A program made the position numbers and the translations under genes. 9,543 nucleotides of DNA from Undibacterium sp. Lineage in GTDB: Bacteria > Pseudomonadota > Gammaproteobacteria > Burkholderiales > Burkholderiaceae_D. Below the pieces are notes generated by a model, which was not told the DNA's origin, ran no database searches, and was given only the letters and a program-made list of their open reading frames with translations. Below are positions 1-5,002 of the stretch, piece after piece. The stretch covers positions 1 through 9,543 of the forward strand of contig JAIELM010000412.1 in the NCBI GenBank assembly GCA_019752975.1, given 5' to 3'. How positions within the stretch are numbered: position 1 is the stretch's first letter; each line of letters begins with the position of its first letter.

Positions 1-126
1 GCAACCTTCACGTTGATAGGAGGAACAACAAAGCTGGGGAGCCGAAAAAGTGTGCAATCGTAGTCGTAGCGCTCTCATCCATATGGTGAAAGTAAAAATA
101 AACAGTAATTTTAATTAAATCAAAGC

Positions 127-144
127 CTTATCGAAGCTGATAAG
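127..144. promoter_or_regulatory. Inverted repeat upstream of ggt (possible operator)
   Basis: CTTATC (127-132) and GATAAG (139-144) form a perfect 6-bp inverted repeat around the spacer GAAGCT. It lies about 100 bp before the ggt start. An 18-bp dyad of this shape can be an operator half-site pair, but a 6-bp arm can arise by chance and no regulator is identified. Confidence 0.2.
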
Positions 145-234
145 CGGTCAACAGAGGAGTCTAGGTTTAACGCAGCGCAAGAAAAGCAAAAATCAATTAT
201 CATCGACGCTTGAAACGATAGTCCTCACTACAAA

Positions 235-238
235 AGGA
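235..238 (+). promoter_or_regulatory. Ribosome binding site of ggt supporting a GTG start
   Basis: AGGA at 235-238 lies 7 nt before the GTG at 246. This spacing supports initiation at GTG. The encoded N-terminus is a complete signal peptide, which would be lost if a later ATG were used. Confidence 0.6.
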
Positions 239-245
239 AATTCCA

Positions 246-1988
246 GTGTCTCCATTCATCCGGCTTAAGCGCACGCTCATTGTTAGCAGTTTCCTCGTCT
301 TCTATACCGGTGCGACGCTGGCGCAAAATACGCCAGCACCAATTACCTACGATATCTCCTACGACATCCTCAGCCCTGTACGTGCCAAGCACGGCATCGT
401 TTCGAGTGAACAAGGATTGGCAACACAAGTCGGTTTGGATGTATTAAAACGTGGAGGTAACGCCGTCGACGCCGCTGTAGCAGTCGGTTTTGCGCTAGCA
501 GTGGTATTACCCAACGCTGGCAATATCGGAGGCGGTGGTTTTATGTTGATCCATGATGCCAAGACCGGCAAGGAAATTTCACTCGACTTCAGAGAGTTGG
601 CGCCTGCCCTAGCGCGTCGGGATATGTTTTTAGATGCCAATGGCAAAGTCATTGCGGGTAGCTCCACCTCCAGCCACCTAGCCGTTGGTGTGCCAGGTAC
701 TATCGCGGGCTTCGAACTGGCTTTAAAAAAATACGGCACTATGAAAATGAAAGACCTCATCGAACCAGCGATTAAGCTAGCCGAAAACGGTTTTCAAGTC
801 ACCCCACACTTAGCCGAAATGCTGGCCGCTAGCCGCAATCAATTGGGCAAATGGGAGTCGAGTCGCGCCATCTTTTTTAAAGGTGACAGACCATTAAAAG
901 CTGGCGAAATGCTGATCCAAAAAGATCTTGCTCACTCATTACGCCTAATCGCAGCACAAGGCCCTGCGGCATTTTATGAAGGTGAAATTGCCAAAAAAAT
1001 CGTCGCAGAAATGAAACGAAATAATGGCCTCATCACGATGGAGGACATGAGAAACTATCAAGCGCTAGAACGTCAACCAGTCACAGGCAACTACCGTGGC
1101 TATCAAGTCGTCTCCATGCCTCCGCCCAGTTCAGGTGGAGTACACATTATTCAAATGTTGAATATGTTAGAGCCTTTCCCAATTGGACAACAAGGGCTCA
1201 ACAGTGCCAAAAATATCCATCTCATGACCGAAGTGATGAAGTTGGCCTATGCTGACAGAGCCGAGTATTTGGGCGATCCAGATTTTATTAAAGTCCCCGT
1301 CGCCGGTCTCACTTCACGTACTTACGCGAATGAACTCATCAAAAAAATCGATCTCGAAAAAGCCACACCATCTAGTCAAATCAAGCCGGGCAAACCGCTA
1401 CCGTATGAAAGCGATCAAACTACCCATTTCTCGGTCGCCGACCAATACGGAAACGTGGTCGCCACCACTTACACTTTAAATCTTTTGTTCGGCTGCGGCA
1501 TCGTCGCCACCGGTACGGGAATTATGCTCAATAACGAAATGGATGATTTTTCCATCAAACCGGGCACCCCAAATGCCTTCGGTTTAATCGGCGGTGAAGC
1601 CAATGCAGTGGCGTCTAAAAAGCGCCCACTCAGCTCCATGACACCAACCATGCTATTAAAAGACGGCAAACCTTTCCTAGTTACAGGCAGTCCCGGCGGC
1701 AGCCGCATCATCACCACCACCTTACAGATCATTTTAAATGTCGTCGATCATCAATTAAACGCCGCAGAAGCCACCATCGCACCCCGCATACACCATCAAT
1801 GGGAGCCAGATGTACTACGCTTAGAACGCGGCTTTAATGCCGACAGTTTAGATATCTTGAAACTCAAAGGCCACAAATTCTCGATTGGTCGTTCTATGGG
1901 CAGAACCCAGACGATCAAAATCTCAAGCGAGGGTTTTGAGGCATATGCTGATCCACGCAATCCCGACGGTAAAGCTTTGGGATATTAG
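246..1988 (+). CDS. ggt: Gamma-glutamyltransferase / glutathione hydrolase, periplasmic
   Basis: This enzyme cleaves the gamma-glutamyl bond of glutathione and related peptides and transfers the glutamyl group to water or an amino acid. It is an Ntn-hydrolase made as a proenzyme that cuts itself into large and small subunits. The 580-residue product matches the length of E. coli Ggt. Residues 1-26 form a Sec signal peptide: basic start, hydrophobic core, and cleavage after the TLA of TLA-QN. The self-processing nucleophile is Thr392, first Thr of the TTHFSV motif, with the small subunit following it. Other family marks are Arg116 in LDFRE (binds the substrate carboxylate in the E. coli enzyme), LNNEMDDF, PLSSM, the oxyanion-loop motif TGSPGGSRIIT, and the C-terminal RIHHQW and DPR. 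No frameshift or missing key residue was seen. It appears monocistronic and converges on the next gene. Start is GTG at 246 with AGGA upstream. Confidence 0.96.
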   Translation: MSPFIRLKRTLIVSSFLVFYTGATLAQNTPAPITYDISYDILSPVRAKHGIVSSEQGLATQVGLDVLKRGGNAVDAAVAVGFALAVVLPNAGNIGGGGFMLIHDAKTGKEISLDFRELAPALARRDMFLDANGKVIAGSSTSSHLAVGVPGTIAGFELALKKYGTMKMKDLIEPAIKLAENGFQVTPHLAEMLAASRNQLGKWESSRAIFFKGDRPLKAGEMLIQKDLAHSLRLIAAQGPAAFYEGEIAKKIVAEMKRNNGLITMEDMRNYQALERQPVTGNYRGYQVVSMPPPSSGGVHIIQMLNMLEPFPIGQQGLNSAKNIHLMTEVMKLAYADRAEYLGDPDFIKVPVAGLTSRTYANELIKKIDLEKATPSSQIKPGKPLPYESDQTTHFSVADQYGNVVATTYTLNLLFGCGIVATGTGIMLNNEMDDFSIKPGTPNAFGLIGGEANAVASKKRPLSSMTPTMLLKDGKPFLVTGSPGGSRIITTTLQIILNVVDHQLNAAEATIAPRIHHQWEPDVLRLERGFNADSLDILKLKGHKFSIGRSMGRTQTIKISSEGFEAYADPRNPDGKALGY

Positions 1989-2007
1989 CGAATATTCAGT
2001 TTTTATG

Positions 2008-2035
2008 GGGCGGAAAAGCGTAATGCCTTCCGCCC
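2008..2035. repeat. REP-like palindrome between convergent genes
   Basis: GGGCGGAA (2008-2015) pairs perfectly with TTCCGCCC (2028-2035) around a 12-nt loop containing GCGTAATGCC; the right arm is followed by TACGC. It resembles the widespread proteobacterial REP-type motifs of the form GTAGGG(C/T)GGA...TCC(G/A)CCC. It sits in the 46-bp gap between the stop codons of ggt and the minus-strand membrane protein, and its last base is the last base of that gene's stop. Neither strand has a clear T-run after the stem, so rho-independent termination is uncertain. A role in mRNA 3'-end protection is possible. Confidence 0.5.
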
Positions 2036-2454
2036 TACGCAGACCTCAAGCGCCCGTATAACCATGCGCCTAAATACCCCATAGGCAGGTAAGCCAAACC
2101 GATATCAACAATCGAAAACCATAAGGGTGAAGGCAGCATCAGGACGTTGGCGATTCCACCCGCCATAAATAAAACAGCAACACTAAAAGCAAAGCGCATT
2201 TTATGCGTAGAAGCAATCCAAGCAGCCACAAAAGCACCTGCCAAAGTGCCTAGCGCATGCGCCAAAAACGGCATAATAAAATGTTTAGGTTCAAATAGAT
2301 GCAGACTCGCTTTAAGTCCTTCCAGCGTGGTGACATCCGCCCCAGCAGGTGGAGCGATCACTGAGCCACTCAAGTTGATGATACTCATATTAACGACACT
2401 TCCAAGAACCAATCCTACAATGAAGGCTAAGGTATTTTTGAGGTAGTTATGCAT
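2035..2454 (-). CDS. Conserved four-helix inner membrane protein, function unknown
   Basis: The 139-residue product is almost entirely hydrophobic. It has four likely membrane segments at about residues 6-28, 59-81, 87-107 and 111-134. Between the first two lies a conserved-looking soluble loop, PPAGADVTTLEGLKASLHLF, leading into EPKHFIMPFLAHALGT at the second helix. Small membrane proteins with this EGLKA...HLFEPKHF...PFLAHALGTL pattern occur across Bacteroidota and Proteobacteria, but I know of no assigned function. The start is ATG at 2454, with TGGAG (2462-2466) 7 nt upstream. The gene is convergent with ggt and stands alone. A miniature mobile element lies 88 bp upstream of its start and may separate it from ancestral upstream sequences. 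Confidence 0.8.
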   Translation of the reverse strand: MHNYLKNTLAFIVGLVLGSVVNMSIINLSGSVIAPPAGADVTTLEGLKASLHLFEPKHFIMPFLAHALGTLAGAFVAAWIASTHKMRFAFSVAVLFMAGGIANVLMLPSPLWFSIVDIGLAYLPMGYLGAWLYGRLRSA

Positions 2455-2541
2455 GGCTGTACTCCATTTTTAATGCTTCAATTAGGCTTAACTTAGGCTA
2501 AATTCAGGCGAACGAATCTCGAAAAAAATATTAAAGCATTC
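2455..2541. other. Upstream region of the membrane-protein gene
   Basis: This AT-rich stretch lies between the minus-strand start codon and the miniature element and ends in the left 8-bp target duplication (2534-2541). It must hold the gene's promoter if there is a local one, but I could not identify a convincing -35/-10 pair. A short direct repetition of TAGGCT(T/A)AA occurs at about 2486-2502. Confidence 0.3.
2534..2541. repeat. Left target-site duplication of element 1
   Basis: AAGCATTC directly abuts the left terminal inverted repeat and is identical to 2717-2724, which abuts the right terminal repeat. Confidence 0.85.
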
Positions 2542-2716
2542 GTAATTATTCAGCCCCCTATATAAGCCGTCTTTCCCGCATGTTTTTAGCGGGAATCCAG
2601 CGACTTTTGTGCAGCAACGGACGCCACTGGATTCCCGATTAAACCATAGTAAATAACATAAAATAGGGTGGCGCACTTTGAAATTTCAACTTCGTCATAC
2701 AGGGCTGAATAATTAC
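2542..2716. mobile_element. MITE-like non-autonomous element 1 (175 bp)
   Basis: The ends are a perfect 15-bp inverted repeat: GTAATTATTCAGCCC at 2542-2556 and its reverse complement at 2702-2716. Perfect 8-bp direct repeats AAGCATTC lie immediately outside both ends, so this is a complete insertion with target duplication. There is no room for a transposase. Inside are two nested palindromes: TTCCCGC (2573-2579) with GCGGGAA (2589-2595), and CGGGAATCCAG (2590-2600) with CTGGATTCCCG (2627-2637). The interior resembles the widespread 'ATTCCCGC...GCGGGAATCCAG' intergenic repeats, such as neisserial dRS3-type units. Ends beginning GTAA plus 8-bp duplications fit mobilisation by an IS66-family transposase, which is an inference. 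A minus-strand frame crossing the right part shows no protein-like content. Confidence 0.85.
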
Positions 2717-2724
2717 AAGCATTC
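2717..2724. repeat. Right target-site duplication of element 1
   Basis: AAGCATTC lies directly after the right terminal repeat and is identical to 2534-2541. Confidence 0.85.
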
Positions 2725-2970
2725 TTAAGTTAAATTGAAATAATATGCCTGTCAAGGCAACAGCACTCTACAGAGTTCACATGTTATCCACTACGCATCG
2801 TTTAACCACAATTACGCTGTTGAACGGCTATGTGTGTGCATTTTTTCGGTTTCCCAATAGCAGCGTTCCAGCTCAAATGATAGAAAATCAGGTCGTCGTA
2901 TTCATCAAATTATTCAAACACTTACCGAGCTTTGCAGACTTAACAGAAAAATGAAGGTTTAAGGACAGCG

Positions 2971-3021
2971 ATGAAAGCTATTCAAACAAATTATCCTTGT
3001 TATGCGAACAAGCAAGTGTAA
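2971..3021 (+). CDS. Possible 16-residue leader peptide
   Basis: ATG at 2971 is preceded by AAGGA (2961-2965) with 5-nt spacing, the best-looking ribosome binding site in this intergenic region. The product would be MKAIQTNYPCYANKQV, ending with TAA at 3019-3021, 36 nt before the next gene. It is too short to judge by composition. It could be a translated leader controlling the downstream membrane-protein gene, or a chance match. Its stop overlaps the proposed -10 box at 3019-3024, so this ORF and that promoter need not act on the same transcript. Confidence 0.2.
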   Translation: MKAIQTNYPCYANKQV

Positions 3022-3024
3022 TAC
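2996..3024 (+). promoter_or_regulatory. Candidate promoter with overlapping inverted repeat
   Basis: TTGTTA (2997-3002) and TAATAC (3019-3024) are spaced by 16 bp and make a plausible sigma70 promoter. They would start transcription near 3031, leaving a short leader before the GTG at 3058. A perfect dyad, CTTGTT (2996-3001) with AACAAG (3007-3012), covers the -35 box, where a repressor would block polymerase. The match to consensus is moderate. Confidence 0.35.
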
Positions 3025-3057
3025 TTCGCTTTTACAAATCAAATGTAGGGGCGTGAC

Positions 3058-3474
3058 GTGAGAGGTGCTGGCGGAACAACTGGGGGTTCGGGTCAATTTT
3101 TACTTGGCCTTATCATGATGTGTGGCGGCTTTTATATGCTCTTGAGCGCCATATCGGTCAATGCCAATTTTGGGTTCCGCTCCAGTCTATACGGCCTATC
3201 ACTGTTTGGCAGCACAGTAGGTGTTACCAGCGGGATGATCATGATCCCGATGATCATTGGGATCGGGATGATTTTTTTTAATGCCAAAAATTATCTCGGC
3301 TGGTTTATCTCGCTCGGCTCCTTAGCTGCACTGATTTTTGGGGTCATCTCTTCGATACAATTCCAGCTTCGCCCTATGAATGCTTTTGATCTCATTGTCA
3401 TCCTTGTTTTAGCATTCGGTGGTTTGGGATTATTCTTGCGCTCACTACGTGCCGCACAAGTAGAGGGGGAATAA
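3058..3474 (+). CDS. Small glycine-rich-start membrane protein, function unknown
   Basis: The 138-residue product begins with a short glycine/serine-rich tail (RGAGGTTGGSGQF). Four likely membrane segments follow at about residues 13-33, 54-75, 80-101 and 110-128, with a basic end, LRSLRAAQVEGE. It resembles small conserved proteobacterial membrane proteins with the pattern GGxxGGSGQFxLGLxM...G(V/I)TSGM...G(V/I)GMIFxNAKN...GW, for which I know no assigned function. The start is GTG at 3058, with AGGGG (3047-3051) 6 nt upstream. The gene ends 11 nt before the oxygenase gene and is probably cotranscribed with it. An intragenic hairpin followed by eight T residues lies at 3246-3279 and could cause slippage or attenuation. 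Confidence 0.75.
   Translation: MRGAGGTTGGSGQFLLGLIMMCGGFYMLLSAISVNANFGFRSSLYGLSLFGSTVGVTSGMIMIPMIIGIGMIFFNAKNYLGWFISLGSLAALIFGVISSIQFQLRPMNAFDLIVILVLAFGGLGLFLRSLRAAQVEGE
3246..3279 (+). other. Terminator-like hairpin and T8 tract inside a coding region
   Basis: CCCGAT (3246-3251) pairs with ATCGGG (3262-3267), and a run of eight T residues follows at 3272-3279. An alternative stem, GATCCC/GGGATC, overlaps it. The segment codes for membrane residues IPMIIGIGMIFF, so codon constraint alone may explain it. In RNA it would resemble a weak intrinsic terminator upstream of the oxygenase gene, and the T8 tract is a possible slippage site. Confidence 0.2.
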
Positions 3475-3485
3475 TCACATCAGCT

Positions 3486-4139
3486 ATGCGCACCCAAAAA
3501 TTGAATTCATTAAGCGAAGAAAATCACGAGCACGATAGATTCAATGTTGCTTTACAAGACGACATATCGCGCAATTTAAGTCAACATGGTTGGTCACAAG
3601 CAGATAATTTTCTACCGCAGGAACTGTGTCTCAGCTTAGCGCAAGAATGTCTGCACTTGCATGCACAGGGGCAAATGCGCTTGGCTCAGGTAGGCAGTGC
3701 CAAAACACGAACGCTGCAAAGCGATATTCGTCGCGATCAAATTGCTTGGCTGCAGAACGGGCAGTCAGCGGCATGTGATCGCTATCTCGCCATCATGGAA
3801 AATTTACGTTTACATTTAAACCGAGATTGTTTTTTAGGACTAGAAGACTACGAAAGTCACTTTGCGCTGTATCGCCCAGGTGCGTTTTACCGCGCGCATG
3901 TAGATCGATTTCGCGATGACGATAGACGCACCGTGTCGGTGGTGATTTATCTCAATCAGGATTGGCGCGGCGAACATGGAGGTGCTTTGCGCTTGTATCC
4001 AGAAGGGCAAAGCGTCCAAGACATCAGCCCTGAAGCTTGCCGCTTAGTGGTGTTTATGTCCGCAGACATTTTGCATGAAGTTTTACCGGCGACACGGGAT
4101 AGGCTTTCTTTAGCGGGATGGTTTAGACGGCGGGTTTAA
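3486..4139 (+). CDS. 2-oxoglutarate/Fe(II)-dependent dioxygenase, prolyl-4-hydroxylase-like
   Basis: The product (217 residues) has the double-stranded beta-helix fold signature of 2OG-Fe(II) oxygenases of the P4Hc/2OG-FeII_Oxy_3 type. These couple decarboxylation of 2-oxoglutarate to substrate hydroxylation with an iron centre. The iron-binding triad is visible: His138 and Asp140 in FYRAHVDRF, and the distal His197 in ILHEVLPATRDRLSLAGWF. Arg206 in DRLSLAGW is positioned to bind the 2-oxoglutarate carboxylate. Family landmarks LYRPGAFYRAHVD, RTVSVVIYLN and HGGALRLY are intact. It has no signal peptide, so it is probably cytosolic. The substrate cannot be told from sequence: protein prolyl or arginyl residues, or small molecules, are possible. 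The start is ATG at 3486. The nearest purine-rich site (3463-3470) is about 15 nt away, so initiation may depend on coupling to the upstream gene, which ends 11 nt earlier. Confidence 0.88.
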   Translation: MRTQKLNSLSEENHEHDRFNVALQDDISRNLSQHGWSQADNFLPQELCLSLAQECLHLHAQGQMRLAQVGSAKTRTLQSDIRRDQIAWLQNGQSAACDRYLAIMENLRLHLNRDCFLGLEDYESHFALYRPGAFYRAHVDRFRDDDRRTVSVVIYLNQDWRGEHGGALRLYPEGQSVQDISPEACRLVVFMSADILHEVLPATRDRLSLAGWFRRRV

Positions 4140-4145
4140 AAAACC
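4133..4145. terminator. Short dyad spanning two convergent stop codons
   Basis: GGTTT (4133-4137) pairs with AAACC (4141-4145) across the TAA stop of the oxygenase and reaches the TAG stop of the opposing gene. Only 5 nt separate the two coding regions, so any transcription terminator must overlap coding sequence. This stem is weak and is offered only as the sole candidate present. Confidence 0.15.
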
Positions 4146-4645
4146 TAATTGACCACTTCCGACATCCAATTGAGTGCTTTCTTAAATATCCCTTCTCGAA
4201 CTACACTGGTCACCTCAGGATGTTTACGCTCATCGCTTTTTGCCAAATACTCCTGCAACTCTGCCTCTTGACGATAATGTCTCTGTAATTTTAAATCCGC
4301 CTCACTAACCAAACGCTCTATTAGTGCAATCGCTAGCACTTGGTCAATCTCAAAAAAATCCTGTTCGCGCCGACCGAGCTTATGACTCTGCAATGCGTCA
4401 AAAATTGCCTCTAATGCGCCACCGCCATCTTGTGCGCGAAGTTCAAACACGCACTCATAGCTCCCGGGAATATGATTATTTTTATCGCGATTCAGCTCTA
4501 AGGCCTTAGCCCAGCCGGAACGGCGACTGAGGCCTATCTGTAGCACACTATCCCGTAAGCCAGAATTTTTGAGTACGTAAATTGTGCCAGGTATGCCGTG
4601 TAAAGGACGCGCCTGTCGGCGACTGCTAGTGGCGGTTGATAACAT
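4145..4645 (-). CDS. T5orf172/GIY-YIG-like domain protein
   Basis: The 166-residue product carries an N-terminal domain of the T5orf172/MUG113 type, a branch of the GIY-YIG nuclease superfamily. Visible elements, numbered from M1 at 4645, are GTIYVLKN (20-27, first 'GIY' strand), LQIGLSRRSG (35-44, 'YIG' strand plus the arginine position) and NHIPGSYECVFELRAQDGGGALEAIFDAL. The EQDFFEID segment follows, where the family usually has a conserved REFF/EFF motif. A charged helical tail completes the protein. Nuclease activity is not proven, and such stand-alone domains are often of unknown role. I chose the ATG at 4645 rather than the in-frame ATG at 4702. It has GAGG 5 nt upstream, and a plausible promoter lies between the two starts. 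The longer N-terminus (VCSIIFINYVSYCFNEAF) looks like translated leader. Confidence 0.6.
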   Translation of the reverse strand: MLSTATSSRRQARPLHGIPGTIYVLKNSGLRDSVLQIGLSRRSGWAKALELNRDKNNHIPGSYECVFELRAQDGGGALEAIFDALQSHKLGRREQDFFEIDQVLAIALIERLVSEADLKLQRHYRQEAELQEYLAKSDERKHPEVTSVVREGIFKKALNWMSEVVN

Positions 4646-4678
4646 GAATGCCTCATTAAAACAATATGAGACGTAGTT

Positions 4679-4707
4679 TATAAAAATAATAGAACATACC
4701 ATGCCAA
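4679..4707 (-). promoter_or_regulatory. Sigma70 promoter candidate for the T5orf172-like gene
   Basis: Read on the minus strand, TTGGCA (4707-4702) and TTTATA (4684-4679) are spaced by 17 bp. Transcription would begin near 4672, leaving a leader of about 27 nt before ATG 4645. The position is incompatible with the upstream ATG at 4702 and so supports the shorter protein. Confidence 0.45.
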
Positions 4708-4755
4708 GAAAAGCACTGCCAAAACCCGCTATTGATCGATAAAGCCAAGCCCAAT

Positions 4756-4763
4756 AAAAAATC
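4756..4763. repeat. Left target-site duplication of element 2
   Basis: AAAAAATC directly abuts the left end of element 2 and is identical to 4956-4963 at the right end. Confidence 0.8.
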
Positions 4764-4805
4764 GTGACAATTCACTCGCTATGAGAAAAAATCAAACCCC
4801 CTCAA

Positions 4806-4829
4806 CGCCGAGGCGCCGAGGCGCCGAGA
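4806..4829. repeat. Three 8-bp tandem units (CGCCGAGG)
   Basis: CGCCGAGG occurs at 4806-4813 and 4814-4821, then CGCCGAGA at 4822-4829. The units lie in the left arm of the element 2 palindrome. Confidence 0.8.
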
Positions 4830-4851
4830 CGCGGAGAAAATCGGAGGAAAC

Positions 4852-4900
4852 CTCTGCGCCCTCTGCGCCCCTCTGCGCCCCTCTGCGCCCCTCTGCGCCT
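4852..4900. repeat. Five 10-bp tandem units (CTCTGCGCCC)
   Basis: CTCTGCGCC (9 bp, 4852-4860) is followed by three exact CTCTGCGCCC units (4861-4890) and by CTCTGCGCCT (4891-4900), which runs into the 19-bp stem. The array suggests replication slippage, and the copy number may vary between strains. Confidence 0.85.
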
Positions 4901-4955
4901 CGGCGTTGAGGGGTTTTCGTTTTTTGATGAGTTATCATGGAGGCTGAATAGTCAC

Positions 4956-4963
4956 AAAAAATC
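4956..4963. repeat. Right target-site duplication of element 2
   Basis: AAAAAATC lies directly after the right terminus and is identical to 4756-4763. Confidence 0.8.
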
Positions 4964-5002
4964 TAAGATGATGATTCAAATCTGCGCGCTCAGCTGAAGA
5001 TT

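Larger units (their letters stand above)
1..245. other. Leading non-coding stretch upstream of ggt
   Basis: No reading frame here is long enough or recognisable enough to call a gene. A minus-strand frame runs open off the left edge for about 26 codons but has no ribosome binding site and no recognisable content. The stretch is AT-rich around 92-122. It contains one small palindrome (127-144) and, at its right end, the ggt ribosome binding site. I could not find a convincing sigma70 promoter for ggt here, although one is expected. Confidence 0.5.
2725..3057. other. Intergenic region before the membrane-protein/oxygenase operon
   Basis: About 330 bp without a firmly supported gene. A 69-codon frame at 2745-2954 (+) has no Shine-Dalgarno sequence and encodes nothing I recognise. 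Its start also overlaps a small palindrome, TGCC-TGTCAA-GGCA. It may be chance or the remnant of a small gene. The right part holds a 16-codon ORF with a good ribosome binding site (2971-3021) and a candidate promoter with a dyad (2996-3024), listed separately. Confidence 0.4.
4798..4913 (-). terminator. Long hairpin that may terminate the tetR-ABC1-DUF2867 operon
   Basis: The 19-bp perfect stem (4798-4816 with 4895-4913) lies 90 bp beyond the DUF2867 stop codon. In the minus-strand direction it is followed by a T-rich stretch (GGTTTGATTTTTTC, about 4798-4785). In the + direction it is followed by GGTTTTCGTTTTTTG. Both flanks are therefore terminator-like. It belongs to the mobile element, so terminator function would be acquired. 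The loop is long and contains repeats, which weakens the prediction. Confidence 0.35.
4764..4955. mobile_element. MITE-like non-autonomous element 2 (192 bp), giant palindrome
   Basis: The ends are GTGACAATTCAC (4764-4775) and, read inward from the right, GTGACTATTCAGCC (4955 leftward), matching at 10 of the first 12 positions. Perfect 8-bp duplications AAAAAATC flank both ends. The right terminus differs from the end of element 1 at only two of its first 14 positions (GTGACTATTCAGCC versus GTAATTATTCAGCC). The interior is a long imperfect palindrome with a perfect 19-bp stem, 4798-4816 against 4895-4913. The left arm contains 8-bp tandem units CGCCGAGG (4806-4829) and the right arm 10-bp units CTCTGCGCCC (4852-4900). 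No coding capacity is visible. Mobilisation in trans by an IS66-type transposase is inferred from the GT(A/G)A ends and the 8-bp duplication. Confidence 0.8.

Noticed and set aside
1..92. Partial genes running off the left edge
   Set aside because: Open frames exist on both strands for about 25-30 codons, but none has a start signal or a recognisable sequence.
359..760. 133-codon minus-strand frame inside ggt
   Set aside because: It lies antisense to conserved ggt sequence and has no independent start signals or recognisable domain.
1469..1732. Antisense frame inside ggt
   Set aside because: It overlaps the catalytic core of Ggt and has no independent support.
2147..2446. 99-codon plus-strand frame opposite the membrane protein
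   Set aside because: The opposite strand encodes a coherent four-helix protein with a proper ribosome binding site. The plus frame has a low-complexity Ala/Lys-rich composition.
2488..2676. 62-codon minus-strand frame
   Set aside because: It runs across the terminal repeat and palindromes of mobile element 1, and its residues are just the translated repeat.
2745..2954. 69-codon plus-strand frame as a small gene
   Set aside because: It has no Shine-Dalgarno sequence, no recognisable protein pattern, and its start overlaps a small palindrome. It is mentioned only as a possible remnant.
4646..4702. N-terminal extension of the T5orf172-like protein from the ATG at 4702
   Set aside because: The shorter start at 4645 has GAGG at good spacing, and the probable promoter lies inside the extension.
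4852..4900. Regular 10-bp repeats as a possible CRISPR array
   Set aside because: The units are contiguous with no spacers, far shorter than CRISPR repeats, and lie within a palindrome bounded by transposon-like ends.
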